From: Phaseolus vulgaris
Lineage: Eukaryota > Streptophyta > Magnoliopsida > Fabales > Fabaceae
Direction: 5' to 3'
Assembly (NCBI RefSeq): GCF_000499845.2
Contig: NC_023751.2
Coordinates: forward strand, 8,164,335-8,228,334
Length of the DNA stretch: 64,000 nt
Position numbers and translations under genes: made by a program. Under the pieces are notes generated by a model, which was not told the DNA's origin, did no database searches, and was given only the letters and a program-made list of their open reading frames with translations. This document shows, in pieces, positions 25,924 through 38,798 of this stretch (within the stretch, counting starts at the first letter, position 1; the number at the start of each line of letters is the position of its first letter).

Positions 25924-28635
25924 CGCTTGCTTGCAAATTAAGCTGCTATGAACGATCGATCAAACTGGTTCAGACTCCAATTAACTATAGTTACTGGGGG
26001 TGTAGAAAATGAGAGCTTTTGCAAGTTGTGACAGCAAAATTCAGATTTTTATAACAAAAACAAACGGAAGATTTTTATAACAGAAATGTACAAACTGAAA
26101 ATTTTTATAACAGAAATGTACTGAAATTGAAAAGATAACAGTATGAGAAGAGATAAACACGGGATTACAACTGCAACTGAATTTGTAAATTATCTTTAAT
26201 AAAAGTATATATTTTAGTATCAAATTGTATTAATTTAATTTAATTTCAAATTTTGTAAAAAGGATGAAGTTTGTTTCATTTACCTATTATATTTATTATT
26301 GATTACTATTTTATACCTTATACACTTATACTTATTATATTATATTTAATTATATTTATATCATAATAATGTAATATTAAATTTATATCATAATTTATTA
26401 TTTTTATTTAAATTTTTTATTGTATTAAAGTTATTTTTGAGTTATTAATTAGTGGATGTTGTTTAATGGTTTTTGTCATTAAATTTGACCCGAAAGTCAA
26501 AATATAATCAAAATCTTTGTATTTAATTATAGATTTTTTTTACCGATTTATTTAAATACAATAAGATTTTAACAAATTTATTAATTATTTTGTAGTACAT
26601 CTAAATAAATCAATATATAGTTACTCAAAATTTTAAAACTGAATAAAATAAAATAAAATCTTTCTATAAAATCTAATTCAACTTTAAAAAATATATGATT
26701 ATCTATATATAATATAAAATAAATATAAATCAATATTTAATTTATTATTACATATAAAATATAATTATAACTCAATATTTTATTAATAAAAACATAATAA
26801 TGTATAATAAACTCTTTTTTATACTTAGATAATTGCGAGCTCTTTAAAAATTATCCAAATGTAAATTTTTAAATTAATTATTTATGCTTAGTAATGTGAA
26901 GGAACAATTTACGTAATTAACTTTTAGATTTTGTGTTTTTTTTTAAATCATTTTGGATAATCTAAATAACTTAATTTTCAACCATATCTTTGATATTCTT
27001 ACTTATTTTTCGGATGATTTCGTGTGCATAGTGAAAAATTAGTTAGGACTTTATTCACACACTTCATAATTATGTTCTGCCGAGAAATTTTATATGGATG
27101 AGTAGAATTTCACCTGCCAAAACTCTTGTGAGGTGGTGGAAGTTGTTTCATAATAAAATATAAGGATATTAAATTGGGGTTAGTATGTGTTTAATAGTCC
27201 TGTAACCTGTAACCGTGCACACGGTATTCTATAACAAAAATTACTATACCTAAATAGACTATATAATTATCTATAAATAAAATAAATATTACATAATAAA
27301 TAATAAATAGTTAATAATTAATAATAACTAAAAATATATACAAATAATTTTTGTTTATAAATAAATTAGATAATACAAAATTATAAATTACATTCTCTCC
27401 CCATTCTTATCTACCTCTACAAATAAATCAATAAAACATTGACAAATGAGGGAAGTACATGAAGTCACCTTCTAGTCATATACAGATCTTCTCACCCTCT
27501 TCATTTTCTCCTTTACCAAAAGTCTAATCTTCTCTATTCCCTCCAAAAACTCTGATTTTGCTCTCTTCCTCTACTTTGCTTTTACTTTCATCCATTTGTC
27601 AAGTGCATACATTCTCATTGCCATATGGCACAAATTTGTGTCGGTTTAATACTTGAACAATTTATTTTTTTACGTGTATTATTTATCTTTATACATTATT
27701 TATATTAGTATCTTTAGTTTATTTATTTATTCGTATTTATTTCTTATATAATAATATTTAATTTATAATTTATTTATTTTCTTGAAAGAGTGTATTTGGT
27801 ATTCCTCCCTCGTACTTATTTAGTTATTATTCTTAAATAAGTTTAAAATTATTTGTATTTAAATTTGTAATTTGTATTATTTTGAAGGTTAATGACATGA
27901 TTATATTATTATATTATTATGCTTGAGTTAATTTTTTTCAAAAAAATAAAATGTCATTTCTTCGTCTATTTTTAAATTTCGTAGACAATTTTTTTATGGT
28001 ATTTGACATTTTAAATTTTGTTTTATTTTTTTATTACAGTTTACAAATTGTTCATAAAGAATAAAATATTGAAAAGTGACGAATTAGTAGGACACAAATT
28101 ATAAGTTAAAAAAATGAATGAATTAATTTTCTCTATAACATGTACATTACAATAATATGAACTAATTTCCATAAAAATTATAGAGGTAAATTCGAATCTT
28201 GGCCACCAACTTCCTGTTGTAGGTCCATCTCCAAAAATAACTTGCACTAATTACTGTAATTAAAAGGTTAAAATTATGTTAAAAAGTATAATTCATTATA
28301 TTATAGAAAGTACAAATGATGATAGCATATTAATACAATCAAATAGTATTGATAGAAACAAAAACAAATTGTAAAATCCCCAAACATGTATGCCTAACAA
28401 CATCAAATAATTAATAAATGACTAACTACTTAATAATCAACAATATAATCACAATCAACATTACATAATATTAAAACAAAATAAATAAAAAATAAAAAAT
28501 CATGAAATAGTTTTATGAGTTTAATGTACTAACCATTGTTATAGCTTAAGCATATGTAACCATGTCAACACATTATAAATGTCAGATAATGAATAAAAAT
28601 TTAAAAATAGTATGTATAGAGTAATGCCTACCACA
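25924..28635. other. Upstream region of the large gene and AT-rich intergenic DNA
   Basis: Contains the promoter side of the minus-strand gene near 25924-26050 and then more than 2.5 kb of AT-rich DNA. A short direct repeat TTTTTATAACAGAAATGTAC occurs near 26071 and 26102. No exon or known transposon end is seen. Confidence 0.5.
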
Positions 28636-29095
28636 AATACAATGAAATCAAATAAGATAACTAAACATAATAGCAATAAACATAAACATTAAAAGAAATA
28701 AATTGTTCTATTTTCAACCAAGTGAAACCTTGTCTTACGGGGAAAGATAATAACTAATTGTTCTGAAATAAAACACAAAAAATAAATAGTTCTTTCGTTT
28801 CAAACCAACAAAAACGATTATCCTAAAACATTAAAAAATATAATTATGCATGCATATTGCAAGTAATGCAGAGAACAAATACAATTAAAAACAATTACAC
28901 AATTAAACATAATAACAATAATAATAAACAAAAACATTAACACTAATTAACTGATATGGTTTCCAACAAGGTGAAATCTCAAAAAATAAGTAATAGTTAT
29001 GAAATAAACCACCAAAATTAAATATTTGTCTTCGTTTCAAAGCACGAGAAATGATTATCCTAAAAGGGAAAGAAATAAAATTATCCGCGTTAGGT
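28636..29095. repeat. Diverged tandem duplication of about 245 bp
   Basis: The first unit contains AACTAAACATAATAGCAATA, a CCAAGTGAAACC phrase, TCTTTCGTTTCAAA and GATTATCCTAAAA. The second contains AATTAAACATAATAACAATA, CAAGGTGAAATC, TCTTCGTTTCAAA and GATTATCCTAAAA in the same order. The units are diverged with indels and non-coding. Confidence 0.6.
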
Positions 29096-29139
29096 AACAT
29101 AATGACTTGTCATTAGTAGCAAAACCCTAATATAAGAAG

Positions 29140-29367
29140 AAGGGTTTTTGCTATCACATTTAAAAATAATTTTGTCGCTTCACGGAAAGAATGAAGACGA
29201 CAAAAATTCTTCCCACCATTACCAAGTTTAATGGTTCTAGTAGGAAACCTTCATTTTAAAACCTTGCATTCGACCTCCTTCAGTGGTCCATGTAGAGTAA
29301 CATTTTTGAATCTCCCTTTACGAAGATATTCCACAAATGGATCAGGAATATCCTTCAAGAGCATCCA
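29140..29367 (-). pseudogene. Possible B3 DNA-binding-domain remnant
   Basis: On the minus strand a block reads WMLLKDIPDPFVEYLRKGRF then KNVTLHGPLKEVECKVLK and meets a TGA. A second frame continues TRTIKLGNGGKNFCRLHSF followed by REATKLFLNVI. The order of an IPxxFVxxL strand, a VTLxGP turn and a GxKNFCxxHxFxE helix resembles plant B3 domains (REM type). Stop and frameshift make it a remnant. Similarity was judged by eye; chance or another fold is possible. Confidence 0.4.
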
Positions 29368-30599
29368 AATAATAAGTCAACAAAAGGAATAGATTATAAG
29401 GCACGACATTTTTAAAAAAAGTAATGGTAAACTCACCAGATAACTTGCATGAACTTATATGTGTTTAATGTGTTTATCGCTTGCATATTTACAAATATGA
29501 ACTCAAATATGCAACACAAAAGCACATAGAATTTTCTGATTCAACTTTTCTATCAAAAGCAAAATTAAACTGCTAAATTAGACAAATTGGATTACATATT
29601 ACTCGAAAAAACATATGGATGATCTAAAGAAAAATTATTCATATATAAAACAATTGAACTTATTAAAATTCAATGAAAACTCAAAAAATGAAAAACATCA
29701 AGATTTTATATGAGATTCCTTAAAGCACACAAGGATGGTTCAAGATGAAGTAAATAGTTTTGAACTAAAACTTATAGATAATATGAGACAAATTAATCGA
29801 TGAAAACACTTTAAAATAAAAGAAATAATTAACTGAAACAACATAAATTACACAAGAGTAGAAGGATAAGACACTTATCTCTTGAAGAACTTTGACTCTA
29901 GATACCACATGATGGAGTTATTTCTAGTTAAAACATCTTCAATTGGAGGAGAATGCATGTGGAAGGCGAGAGATTTGGTTGGAGGACAAGTTTCTAGGGA
30001 GCAGAAAGGGTGGAAAGGTTTTTCTATGAGAGAGGTTCAACCACTCTCTAGGAAGATGACTGGGAATGTAGAAAATTAGGGAGAGGTTATCCTAAAGAGA
30101 CTAAAAAACAAGTGAGGTGCAGTTTGTGCATCATAACTCTACTGATTTTTACAATGCATCAAAAGTGTTATTTATAACTTTCTTGGTTGGCCATCGGGAG
30201 AAAGAAGAACAGGGAAATTCAAATTTGAATCCCCTATATATAGAAAAGTGGTGTATGAAGTGGATCAAATGTGCTCAAAATGCAAGAAGCATGCGCATTT
30301 CCCCATGTTAAGACTGACCTAGGGTTTCTCTTGGTTTTTAGTTAGCCCAATTGAAATCCTAGTTAGATTCTATAACCCTAATATAGTACAAGACCCAAAT
30401 AAATACAAGCCCAAACACTTAGAATACTTGACTCAAATACAAAACTCAAATGTCCTAGACTACTTGTTCTATCTGCAAGCCTTTTTTATTTCTACTTTGT
30501 ACATTTTATTACACATTAGGGTTAACCCATGTAGCTTAGATCTATTGAGATTAGTGGTAGCCTAATTTTCTTGTATCCTTCAAACTATGCCCTAGTTGT
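29368..30599. other. Spacer with no assignable gene
   Basis: Holds a donor-like CTG-GTGAGT on the minus strand near 29434 and short frames near 29882-30311 that match nothing I recognise. They may belong to the degraded B3-like gene or be chance. Confidence 0.4.
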
Positions 30600-31000
30600 T
30601 GATGGCCTAGGTCCTTCCATAAATAATAGTGTTACTAACTTTTCTATTTTAAAGTTCTTTGATATTCAAATGTGACCTCGGAAAAAAGTTAGCTATCGTC
30701 AAGTTATTTGGAGGATCTTTGACGTTGGTTGGGTGAAAGTCGACACTAATGATGTTGTTAGGGGATATTCTAGTCATGTTGTTTGTGATGATATTTTAAA
30801 GGGAAGCGTGGAAAATACATTGAAAGATTCACATCTTACTTGCTATCAATAAATCCTTATATGTAGAGCTTCTAATTGTTATTATAGCTATTAAGATTTT
30901 TGTGACTTTAACTTTAATAGTTTGTGGTTGAAATGTGATTATACTTTGAGTTGTAAAGATGTTTATAGTTCTTAAATTGTTCATTGGATTCTTATGTGAG
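30600..31000 (+). pseudogene. LINE RNase H remnant (family A, copy 4)
   Basis: Read on the plus strand in shifting frames: NFSILKFFDI, then WVKVDTNDVVRGYSSHVVC, then SLWLKCDY. These align in order with the RNase H blocks of the copies at 33370-33700 (MIKFLGIN, WVKINTDGTARG) and 11097-11444 (VLKFFGIN, WIKINIDGAARG, VWLECD). Stops and a D-to-N change show long decay. Confidence 0.6.
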
Positions 31001-31199
31001 TTTGGGTTGGTCCAATGTTTCTTGCTTATTTTTATTTTATTTTTTCTATTTTTTAGTGCTACTTGAAATCTTAAAATTCATAGTGATGTTTAATTGTGAT
31101 TTTTATTTTAAAAACATTAAGATAATTTATTAATATAAGACACTTAGGTCAATTTATTAATTTATTATATATATATATATATAAAACGGCCACATAATT

Positions 31200-32050
31200 T
31201 GTACCGACCAGTTCTCAAACTCGGGCGTTGACCAAAGTCATGGTGGGGTCTCGAAGGCTGGGTCCACTGGGGAGGTTGGCAGGACAGGGCAGAGTCTCGT
31301 TGGGCTCACAGATAAGGGAAGTCGAGGAGGGGGCGGCATCAAGGCAGGGCGTGGAGGCCTCGGGCCTCGGCCACCCAACAATAAAGATGGACCGAAAAAG
31401 GTGGTTTCCAAGCCACACTCCAGTTATCAGTAAGTGAGAGGCCTAGATCACCAAGCGCCCATGCATGGGGTGTGGACGACGCGGTGGGGCGCACCACAGT
31501 TAAAGAGCCACTGGGAAAGAGACAACTCAGGAGGGTCACGTTCCAGGGGTGATCTGCATGCATGGTACATGGACGACTAGGGGACTCCCGGGGCGGATGA
31601 CCCCAGAGATTGGGCGCATGAATTGGCACCCAAGCAGTCATCTCGCGCCAGTTGCACTCTGGAAGGGGAGTCTTACGCACTAAGGGCCCTGAGTGCAGGG
31701 TTAGTGACGTTAAGGCATGCCTCCAATTAAGTCTAGCTACAGTGAGCGAAAGGAGCAGAAACACCAAATGGTATATATAAAAGGTAACAAATAACATAAT
31801 AAGGTACGCGTTTCTAATGCAAGTAACACACAGAGAGAACACACACACAGTGATCTCAGAGTTAGGAGTTTTTGGTGTTTCTTTTCCCGAGAGTTTGACT
31901 TGAGCGTCGGAGTGCAAACGGCCGCGAGGGTGCCCTTTGTCTCTTTCTTACATGTGTTTGTTCATCGAGGAAAGGGAACATAGAGACGGGGGTTTTGGAA
32001 CGCAAAGTTATCATAGGTGCACGAAGACGTTTAGGTCACCGGCGAAAACA
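31200..32050 (+). mobile_element. Solo LTR, 851 bp, with TAATT target duplication
   Basis: Begins TGTACCGACCAG and ends GGCGAAAACA (TG...CA), with TAATT on both sides (31195-31199 and 32051-32055). It contains a TATA box TATATAAAAG at 31774-31783 and the motif TTGACTTGAGCGTCGGAGT at 31895-31913. I know that motif from LTRs of the Tat/Ogre/Retand branch of Ty3 elements. No internal coding region is present, so it formed by LTR-LTR recombination. It is markedly more GC-rich than its surroundings. Confidence 0.9.
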
Positions 32051-32756
32051 TAATTAATATTTATTCAAATAAAAAATACATATAAGTCACTGTATCTTTT
32101 TATTTTAATATTTTTTCTACCATTTAAAATAGACACATTTGATATTCTATTCAGTAAAATCGATAATTTTGTTTAGTAGCACTTTTTATTTTATTTTAGT
32201 CAAATTAAAACTTCAATATGACATATTCATATTTAGAGTACAGTAAAATATGATTTAATTAATTAAAATATAATAAATTAGATAAATAATTGGAAAAAAA
32301 AATCAAGATGTAGTCAAAATTAAAGAATTTATAAAATAAAATGGAATATCTCTATTTTAAGACAGAAATAAAAAAATTAAAACTGTGTTTCATAATTTTT
32401 AATGGACTAATATCTTGTCAATCTTGGTATATTATATAATCAATATACACGTATATATAAGTTATTATTTTATTTCAAAAATTTCTTTATATTTATCATC
32501 ATCTTCAATATAACATTTTATTATTAAAAATGTTATTTTAAAAAAATTGGATACCAAAGATATTTTTCACTTCTAATAACTACTTGTATAAAATATAATC
32601 ATTATTTTTTACGGTTTTTTCACGTGATAAACTAATCTTACGAACTCTAGAATGCTTTAAAAATTTCATACTTCTTTTACATTTGGTAAAGGTATTTTTA
32701 TTCATTTTTTGAAATGATAAATGGTGTTCTACTATTTTTAAAAAAAAAATATTGCA
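32051..32756. other. AT-rich spacer, no gene seen
   Basis: Lies between the solo LTR and a LINE remnant. No coding frame or repeat signature was recognised. Confidence 0.5.
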
Positions 32757-34100
32757 GGAATATCTTATGGTGCTAGCATTTTGGATAAAGTCTTTCAGTT
32801 TTGGATAGGTTATGATTAGAATATTCCTTTCTTTTTACCGCAGATGCCTCATTTTTTTAATCATATCATGGTTAGAGAGGAACATGATATTCCTAATTGG
32901 ATTCTAAATGAGTCTGGTCGTTTCACTCTTAAATTGACTATGACTTTTTTCTTTGAACTAGGAGTTCCATGTGATTGGGGTAAATTCATTTGGTATTCAT
33001 CTATTTCGTATTCCAAAACTCTAGTATTCTGGAAAGTTTTTCATGGGTGGCTTCCTACATATCAACATATTCAGAATAAAGATTTGCATGTATGTTTTAT
33101 GTGTATGCTTTGTGAAAACAAGAGGAATCTATTCAACATTTATTTTTTGAATGTTCAAATGCTTTGCATATTTGGAGTTGAATTCGACAGATTTTTCTTA
33201 CTTCTTTCATTAAGAGTGATGGTAGTCCTTTGGTTAAATTGATTAAGCTTGTTGTGATAACCTTTTTGTATGAGGAATTATGCTAGATTTCAGGATAAGA
33301 TTAAGGTTTTTAGGGCTATTTCGATAATTAAAGACTTAACTTGTCTAGTGGGAAATTCGTCTAAATCTTCAATGAAGAATAATATGTTGGATTTCAACAT
33401 GATTAAGTTTCTTGGTATTAATACTCGTTGTGGTAAAGTTCTTCGTCCTCTTCCTTTTAGATGGGAGTTTCCACCAGATTGGGTTAAAATTAACACTGAT
33501 GGGACTGCTAGGGGTATCCTGGTCTTGATACTTGTGGATGTATTTTTCGTGGGAGTATGAGGAAGTTTATTGGTGCTTTCTCTGCGTTTCTTAAAGTTCA
33601 AACTGTTATGGTTGCTGAGTTTTATGGAGTTATACATGCTATAGAGGAGCTCAAAAGATAGGGCTTTCTAATGTCTGGCTTGAATGTGATTCAACCTTGG
33701 TTTGTGCTACGTTTACTGTTAGGACTAATGTTCCGTGAATGTTTTGTAATCGATGGAATACTTGTTTTAATTACCGTGGAAAAATCAGATTTAGAGTTGC
33801 TCATATTTTTCGTGAAAGAAATGCATGTGCTGATAAGTTAGCTAATTTATAATTTATTCATAGAAAATCATTTCATTGATAATATAGGCTTCCATCTAGT
33901 CTGTTCTTATAATTCTTTATGAATATGGATAGTCTATTTATGTATCGTTTTTGTCAACATATGAGTTTTGGTATAGTCCCTCATATTTTTGTAATTTTTT
34001 TTAATAATATTTTTTTCATGTGATGGCAGATGATTGTTATTGTTTGAGGTGTGAGCCTAACTGATATGTCAAGTTGCATAGTGATGTCTAACCTGAAAAC
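32757..34100 (+). pseudogene. 5'-truncated LINE remnant (family A, copy 2)
   Basis: The plus strand carries the zf-RVT-like block (TLVFWKVFHGWLPTYQHIQ...CMLCENK) at 32844-33242, then RNase H pieces with MIKFLGINTRCGKVLRPLPF and DWVKINTDGTARG at 33270-33560. The 3' UTR with CATGTGATGGCAGATGATTG near 34018 and GAGGTGTGAGCC near 34050 matches copy 3, and an A-rich tail ends near 34130. RT and endonuclease are missing. The frame is broken by stops and shifts. Confidence 0.85.
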
Positions 34101-34107
34101 TTTTATA

Positions 34108-34465
34108 AAAAAATAAATAAAAAATATTTAGTTATTATATTAATTAAATTAGATATTATTCTATATAAAAAAATTAGAAATATTAAAATAGTTTTTTTAA
34201 TAAAAAAATTATAAACTAGTTTCTAAATTAGTATCTACCATGTTAGATTTTAACTACCAACTACTTTAAATTCAAAAATTAATAACTAATTAAATATCAA
34301 TGAACTAATTAGATATAAATTTAAAATTAATTTACAAATTTTTATTAATAATAAAAATTAGTTTAAATATTAATAATTTGTTAATCTATAAAATAATATA
34401 TAATTTAGTTATCATAGTAACTAATTATTTTTTCTGAAATTAGTTTTATTTAATAAATTTTTAAT
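34108..34465. repeat. Palindromic MITE, copy 2
   Basis: Starts TTAGTTATTATATTAATTAA and contains GTTTCTAAATTAGTATCTAC followed by TTTTAACTACCAACTA. The opposite arm has TTAATCTATAAAATAATATA and TAGTTATCATAGTAACTAAT. It lies directly against the A-rich tail of a LINE copy. Confidence 0.65.
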
Positions 34466-36084
34466 ATTACGTGTACTTTTTTTCATTTTTTATCTCAATA
34501 TATTTTAATATAAAATTAATGCATTAGAATATATAGAAATATATATATATATATAATAAATAAATAATAAAGCACTACTTTGATTATATATAAAATAGTT
34601 AATTTTAATTAATTTTATTTAAAAATGAAAAGAAATGATGATAAATAATATTTTAATTAAATATTGTATAATTAGATTTATGGGTTGTTAAAAAATATAA
34701 AACGCATGGTAAAATATATCTGAGGAACCTATAACATTTAGAATAAAGGGTTGTACCCAATAATTGAATAGTTTCTATAGTGAAAACTCTTTATCATTTG
34801 TTTTTAGTGGCATGTTCTATCATCACTCCTACAACCACATTCTTGGGCATTCCTGTTAACACACCATTTACCCATTTCTCATCTATCCACAAAATATGAA
34901 CTCCCACCATTCAACTACTCCCAACACCCATTTACTTACATTCCATTTGCTCTTTAGATATTAAAAAATAAACATTATTTCTCCATTACTTTTCCACAAG
35001 CTTTGTTGACTATTCTTTTTGTGCACCAGTTATTGCCTTTTCTTTTTCTCACCATGCTCTTTTATCCCCAAATGGAATCTCACTACACTATTATTACACA
35101 CCCACCCTTTTCTTCCCTTAGTTACTACCATACAATAGTAACAACAAGCTCCAACAAGATCCACTAATTTCATACTCATCCAAAACTCTCCTCCCCAACT
35201 ATTACCTCCCATCACAAATAAAATATATACATATTTATTTTATTAAAAATATGATCAAATAATAAATTTAAATTGTCTAAATAAAATAATTCTCTCTTTA
35301 TAAACTAGTTTTTCAAAATTAATTTACACTTAATATGATATCATAATTTATTTTAACAAAATTGTTCGATTTATCATGTCTAACTATGCATATAACCAAT
35401 TATAAAAAATCTACATGCGAGAACTTATATTAGACTTAAAAACAGATAGATTTGGTGTGAAATGTGAAGAAACATACATAGAAAATAAGATAAAACCTAA
35501 AATCCAATGCAGCATTTAAAAAACAATTAAATAAAATATGTGCTATGTGTACGCGACGTGGGGTGTGCATGTATCATTTTGCAAGTGTGGGAAAGATGTT
35601 TTTGGAAAGAAGTTAACTCTCCTCTTCCCTAACAACCTTCCGATCGCACCGCCACTTCTCGCACAACAACAGCCCTATGCATCAATGCGGCGCCATGTCC
35701 GGTCCCCGCCGCCACTGATGTAATCGTCATGGGGTCGGCGCCACCGTTTGCGCTCTCGCCTACGCCGTCGCCAAGGTGCCCCTTCCGATTTTCATCGTCG
35801 CGCATTGGTGTTTTTATAATATGGAATGAAATAGAATTAAAATATGTAAAATTGAATAAATTAGGGTAATTCAAAATTTTACACAAATTTAAATGTAACA
35901 TTTTAGATATTTTTAAAGCTTATCAGTATAAAATTGATTTTTTTTTCGCAATAATTAACCTTGTATTTAATGTTGACTTTTATTACCAGGTTATTGATAT
36001 TAATGAAGCTCTAAATCAGCTAAACTAGCTAACAGCAAAAGTTTCGCAACAGATTTATTGAGAAAAACAAATCATTATTTTGTT
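34466..36084. other. Intergenic sequence with a GC-rich island
   Basis: Mostly AT-rich. The part 35560-35830 is clearly richer in G+C (CACCGCCACTTCTCG, CGGTCCCCGCCGCCACTG, CTACGCCGTCGCC) and might be a fragment of a gene exon, but no frame matches a family I recognise. Confidence 0.45.
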
Positions 36085-36325
36085 ATTTTGATTAATTTAG
36101 GATTTATTTATAAAATATCATATAGAATTCTTTATGAATAGGTATAATCTATATGTATCGTTTTTGTTAATATATGAATTTTAGTTTAGTCTCTATATTT
36201 TTGTATTTTTTTTTATTTTTTCTAATAATATATTTTACATGTGGTGACGGATGATTGTTGTTACTTGAGGTGTGAGCATAACTGAGATGTCAAATTGTAT
36301 AGTGATGCTAACATGATTAGTAAAA
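36085..36325 (+). pseudogene. LINE 3' end (family A, copy 3)
   Basis: Only the 3' UTR remains: AATTCTTTATGAATAGGTAT, CATGTGGTGACGGATGATTG and GAGGTGTGAGCATAACTGA match the equivalent parts of the copies ending near 34100 and 10775 (the latter on the minus strand). No coding sequence is left. Confidence 0.75.
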
Positions 36326-36590
36326 AATTATAAAATAGTTTTTAAATTGGTATCTAACCATTAGCTACAAAGATTTTAACTACTAAGTTTTTTATATTCT
36401 AATTAGTCTCTATTACTTTTTTATAATCTAAAATATTAGTAACTAAAATCTTGGTAACTAATTTAGATGTCAATTTAGAAACTCTTTTATAAATTTTTAT
36501 TAATAATAGAAATAACTTTAAATACCAATAATTTTGTAATCTCTAAAATAGTATATAATTTAGTTAATATAGTGACTAATTAGTCCGTCA
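36325..36590. repeat. Palindromic MITE, copy 3 (truncated)
   Basis: Contains TTTTTAAATTGGTATCTAAC, AGATTTTAACTACTAAG, then the opposite arm ATCTTGGTAACTAATTTAGA and AATTTAGTTAATATAGTGAC. It joins the LINE 3' end directly, as copy 2 does. Confidence 0.65.
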
Positions 36591-38587
36591 CTCCATGTTT
36601 TCTATTTGCACTCTAGTAATTTATTTATATACCCTAGATGGTCTAGAGCTGCATTGGGTCTAAGAAGGTTCAATTGTAATTCTAGCTAGATTTGTTTTTC
36701 TTCTATTTACACCTTATTGTAATTACCCTAATACGTGCCCATGAAATTGGCCCAAAACATAGCTCGAAAAAATGGTCCAAATACAAACCAAAAATAAATC
36801 CTCCAGAAGAGAGTCTTCTAACTTTTTTTTTTCCAATCTTTTGGTCATGACTCTTGTCAAGAGTCGAACATGAGTTCTTTTACATGGTCCTTCATCAATG
36901 TCCCTCTTGAGTTGGCCCGACCAACATAATTATATTTTTTTTCATAGGCTTAGTCTACACAAATACAACGTTTTTAGTCAGCCAAGTAGCTTGACCTACA
37001 TTATTTGCATCCCATTTTGAAGTCGACAGTAACATCAAGGTTTTAATGTGTGCCACTTAGTCCACGTTTAAGTGTCAGTTTTCGTCTCTTTGTATCTACT
37101 TTTGGTCACCGTTAATTCATGTTTTTTTGCGTAGTTTTAATCGTTGCAGAGAAACTTACCTAAATTCAAAGGTTAACTCGAAAACCTATCTTTACAAATG
37201 TTAGAAATTTATGAAAACAAATGTACATATTAAATAATATTTATTACATTCAATTATTTTAAATTGACCACTAATTTAGAGATCAAAGTACTTTTCACCA
37301 CTTACAAATCAAAGACCGCACAACATTTTTAATTAAAATCAGCAGCAGTTTAAAGAGTTTACCGAGACCTTTCCAACTTTTTTCTGTAAGTACAATAATG
37401 TATGTTGAAGAAAAGCTCATCAGTATGCTAACGTTTGATCATCAGTTCTTATGATGTTTGTTATTTTTTTTTGTCTTTTGTTATATTGTATCTTTTTTAT
37501 TCTGTGTTTCTTTTACCCTTCTTTTTTATATTTTTTTTATAATTATTTGAATGTGAAATATTTTTTTTTCAAATATATTATTTTAAAAAATTAATTATAT
37601 ATTATTTATAATAGATTAATAATTACAATGATAAAATTAATATTAATAATAATATAATTCTCTTATAACAAAAACTTATTACTAATATTTTTTAATTCTT
37701 TGTAATAATAGTAATTACAAAAAGTATTACTATAATAAATTAAAGTTATATAAAAATAACACTTGAATAATATTATAATTAAAATTTATTAGGGTTTAGG
37801 GTTTATTGAAATCGTAATTCTTTATATTATTTCAATTTTACTATAACAATATTAGTTATAATACTTATTATTATCATTGTAAAATAATAATAATAATAGT
37901 AATAATAATATTTTCATAATTATAAGAATAATAAAAAGTTGTAATCATAATAATTATAATATAAAAATAATATTAAAAATTATTATAATTAGTATATTAT
38001 TATAAAAATATATTTTCCACTGTAGTGTTACAATAATAATAATAATAATATATTATAATGATTTTTATAATTATATAATCAGTCATAATTATTATTATTA
38101 TTATAAAAATAGTAAACATGCTAATAAGTGACTAAATATATTAATGGTTTCTAACTCAATATACATCAAAATATATTATTCATAATATATATGGAAGAAT
38201 CAACCCAAATTTTAACACATATCCAAGTTCATTGTATTCATCCTTTTTCTCGTAATTGACAATTTGTCGTCTATTCATTATGATCTTCAGAATATTTATA
38301 CTCATTAAATCCACTTGTGATCATAACAATGTCATGAATGTTTTGGTCAAATCTATTATTAATCTTATTATTATTAATTATATTAAGATTTCGTTTTAAG
38401 AAAAAATTGAAGTTAAATTTCATAACACATGCATAAAAACTTTAACCACTATACTAAATAAATATTTTAATTATATTATAATAATAATTATTATTATAAC
38501 TATTCTTACTTATATGATTATTTTTACTATTATTAATAGGAACAATATATTGATAATAATATTTACAATGTTAATAATTATATTAAC
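36591..38587. other. AT-rich intergenic DNA with AAT/TTA microsatellites
   Basis: Dense ATA/TAA triplet runs cover about 37600-38140. A short telomere-like TTAGGGTTTAGGGTTTA lies near 37789. No gene or transposon terminus is seen. Confidence 0.5.
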
Positions 38588-38755
38588 ACTACATGAAAAT
38601 ATAAACCAATTTTAGAGACAAAAATAATTAATTATTATATTAACTAAATTAGATATTATTTTAAAAACTTTTTTTCTTTAATTTTTGATTTTTTTATTAT
38701 TAAATAATTTCTAAATTAGTATCTAATTAACCACCAAATTTTAATGAACCTTCAT
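38588..38755. repeat. Palindromic MITE, copy 4 (5' part)
   Basis: Begins CACTACATGAAAATATAAAC and continues CAATTTTAGAGACAAAAATA, then ATCTAATTAACCACC and AATTTTAATGAACC. It stops where GC-rich LTR-like DNA begins, so the second arm was lost or displaced. Confidence 0.65.
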
Positions 38756-38798
38756 AATACGAGGGACGAGGAAAAACTAGCATTCAAGAAAAGGTACA

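Noticed and set aside
31228..31917. Frames on both strands within the GC-rich segment
   Set aside because: They lie wholly inside a solo LTR with intact target duplications and no protein-family match.
35538..35901. GC-rich frames on both strands
   Set aside because: Composition is exon-like but neither frame matches a known family, and no splice or promoter context supports a gene.
37789..37806. Telomere-like TTAGGGTTTAGGGTTTA
   Set aside because: Only about two units long; such teloboxes occur by chance or in promoters and do not show an interstitial telomere.
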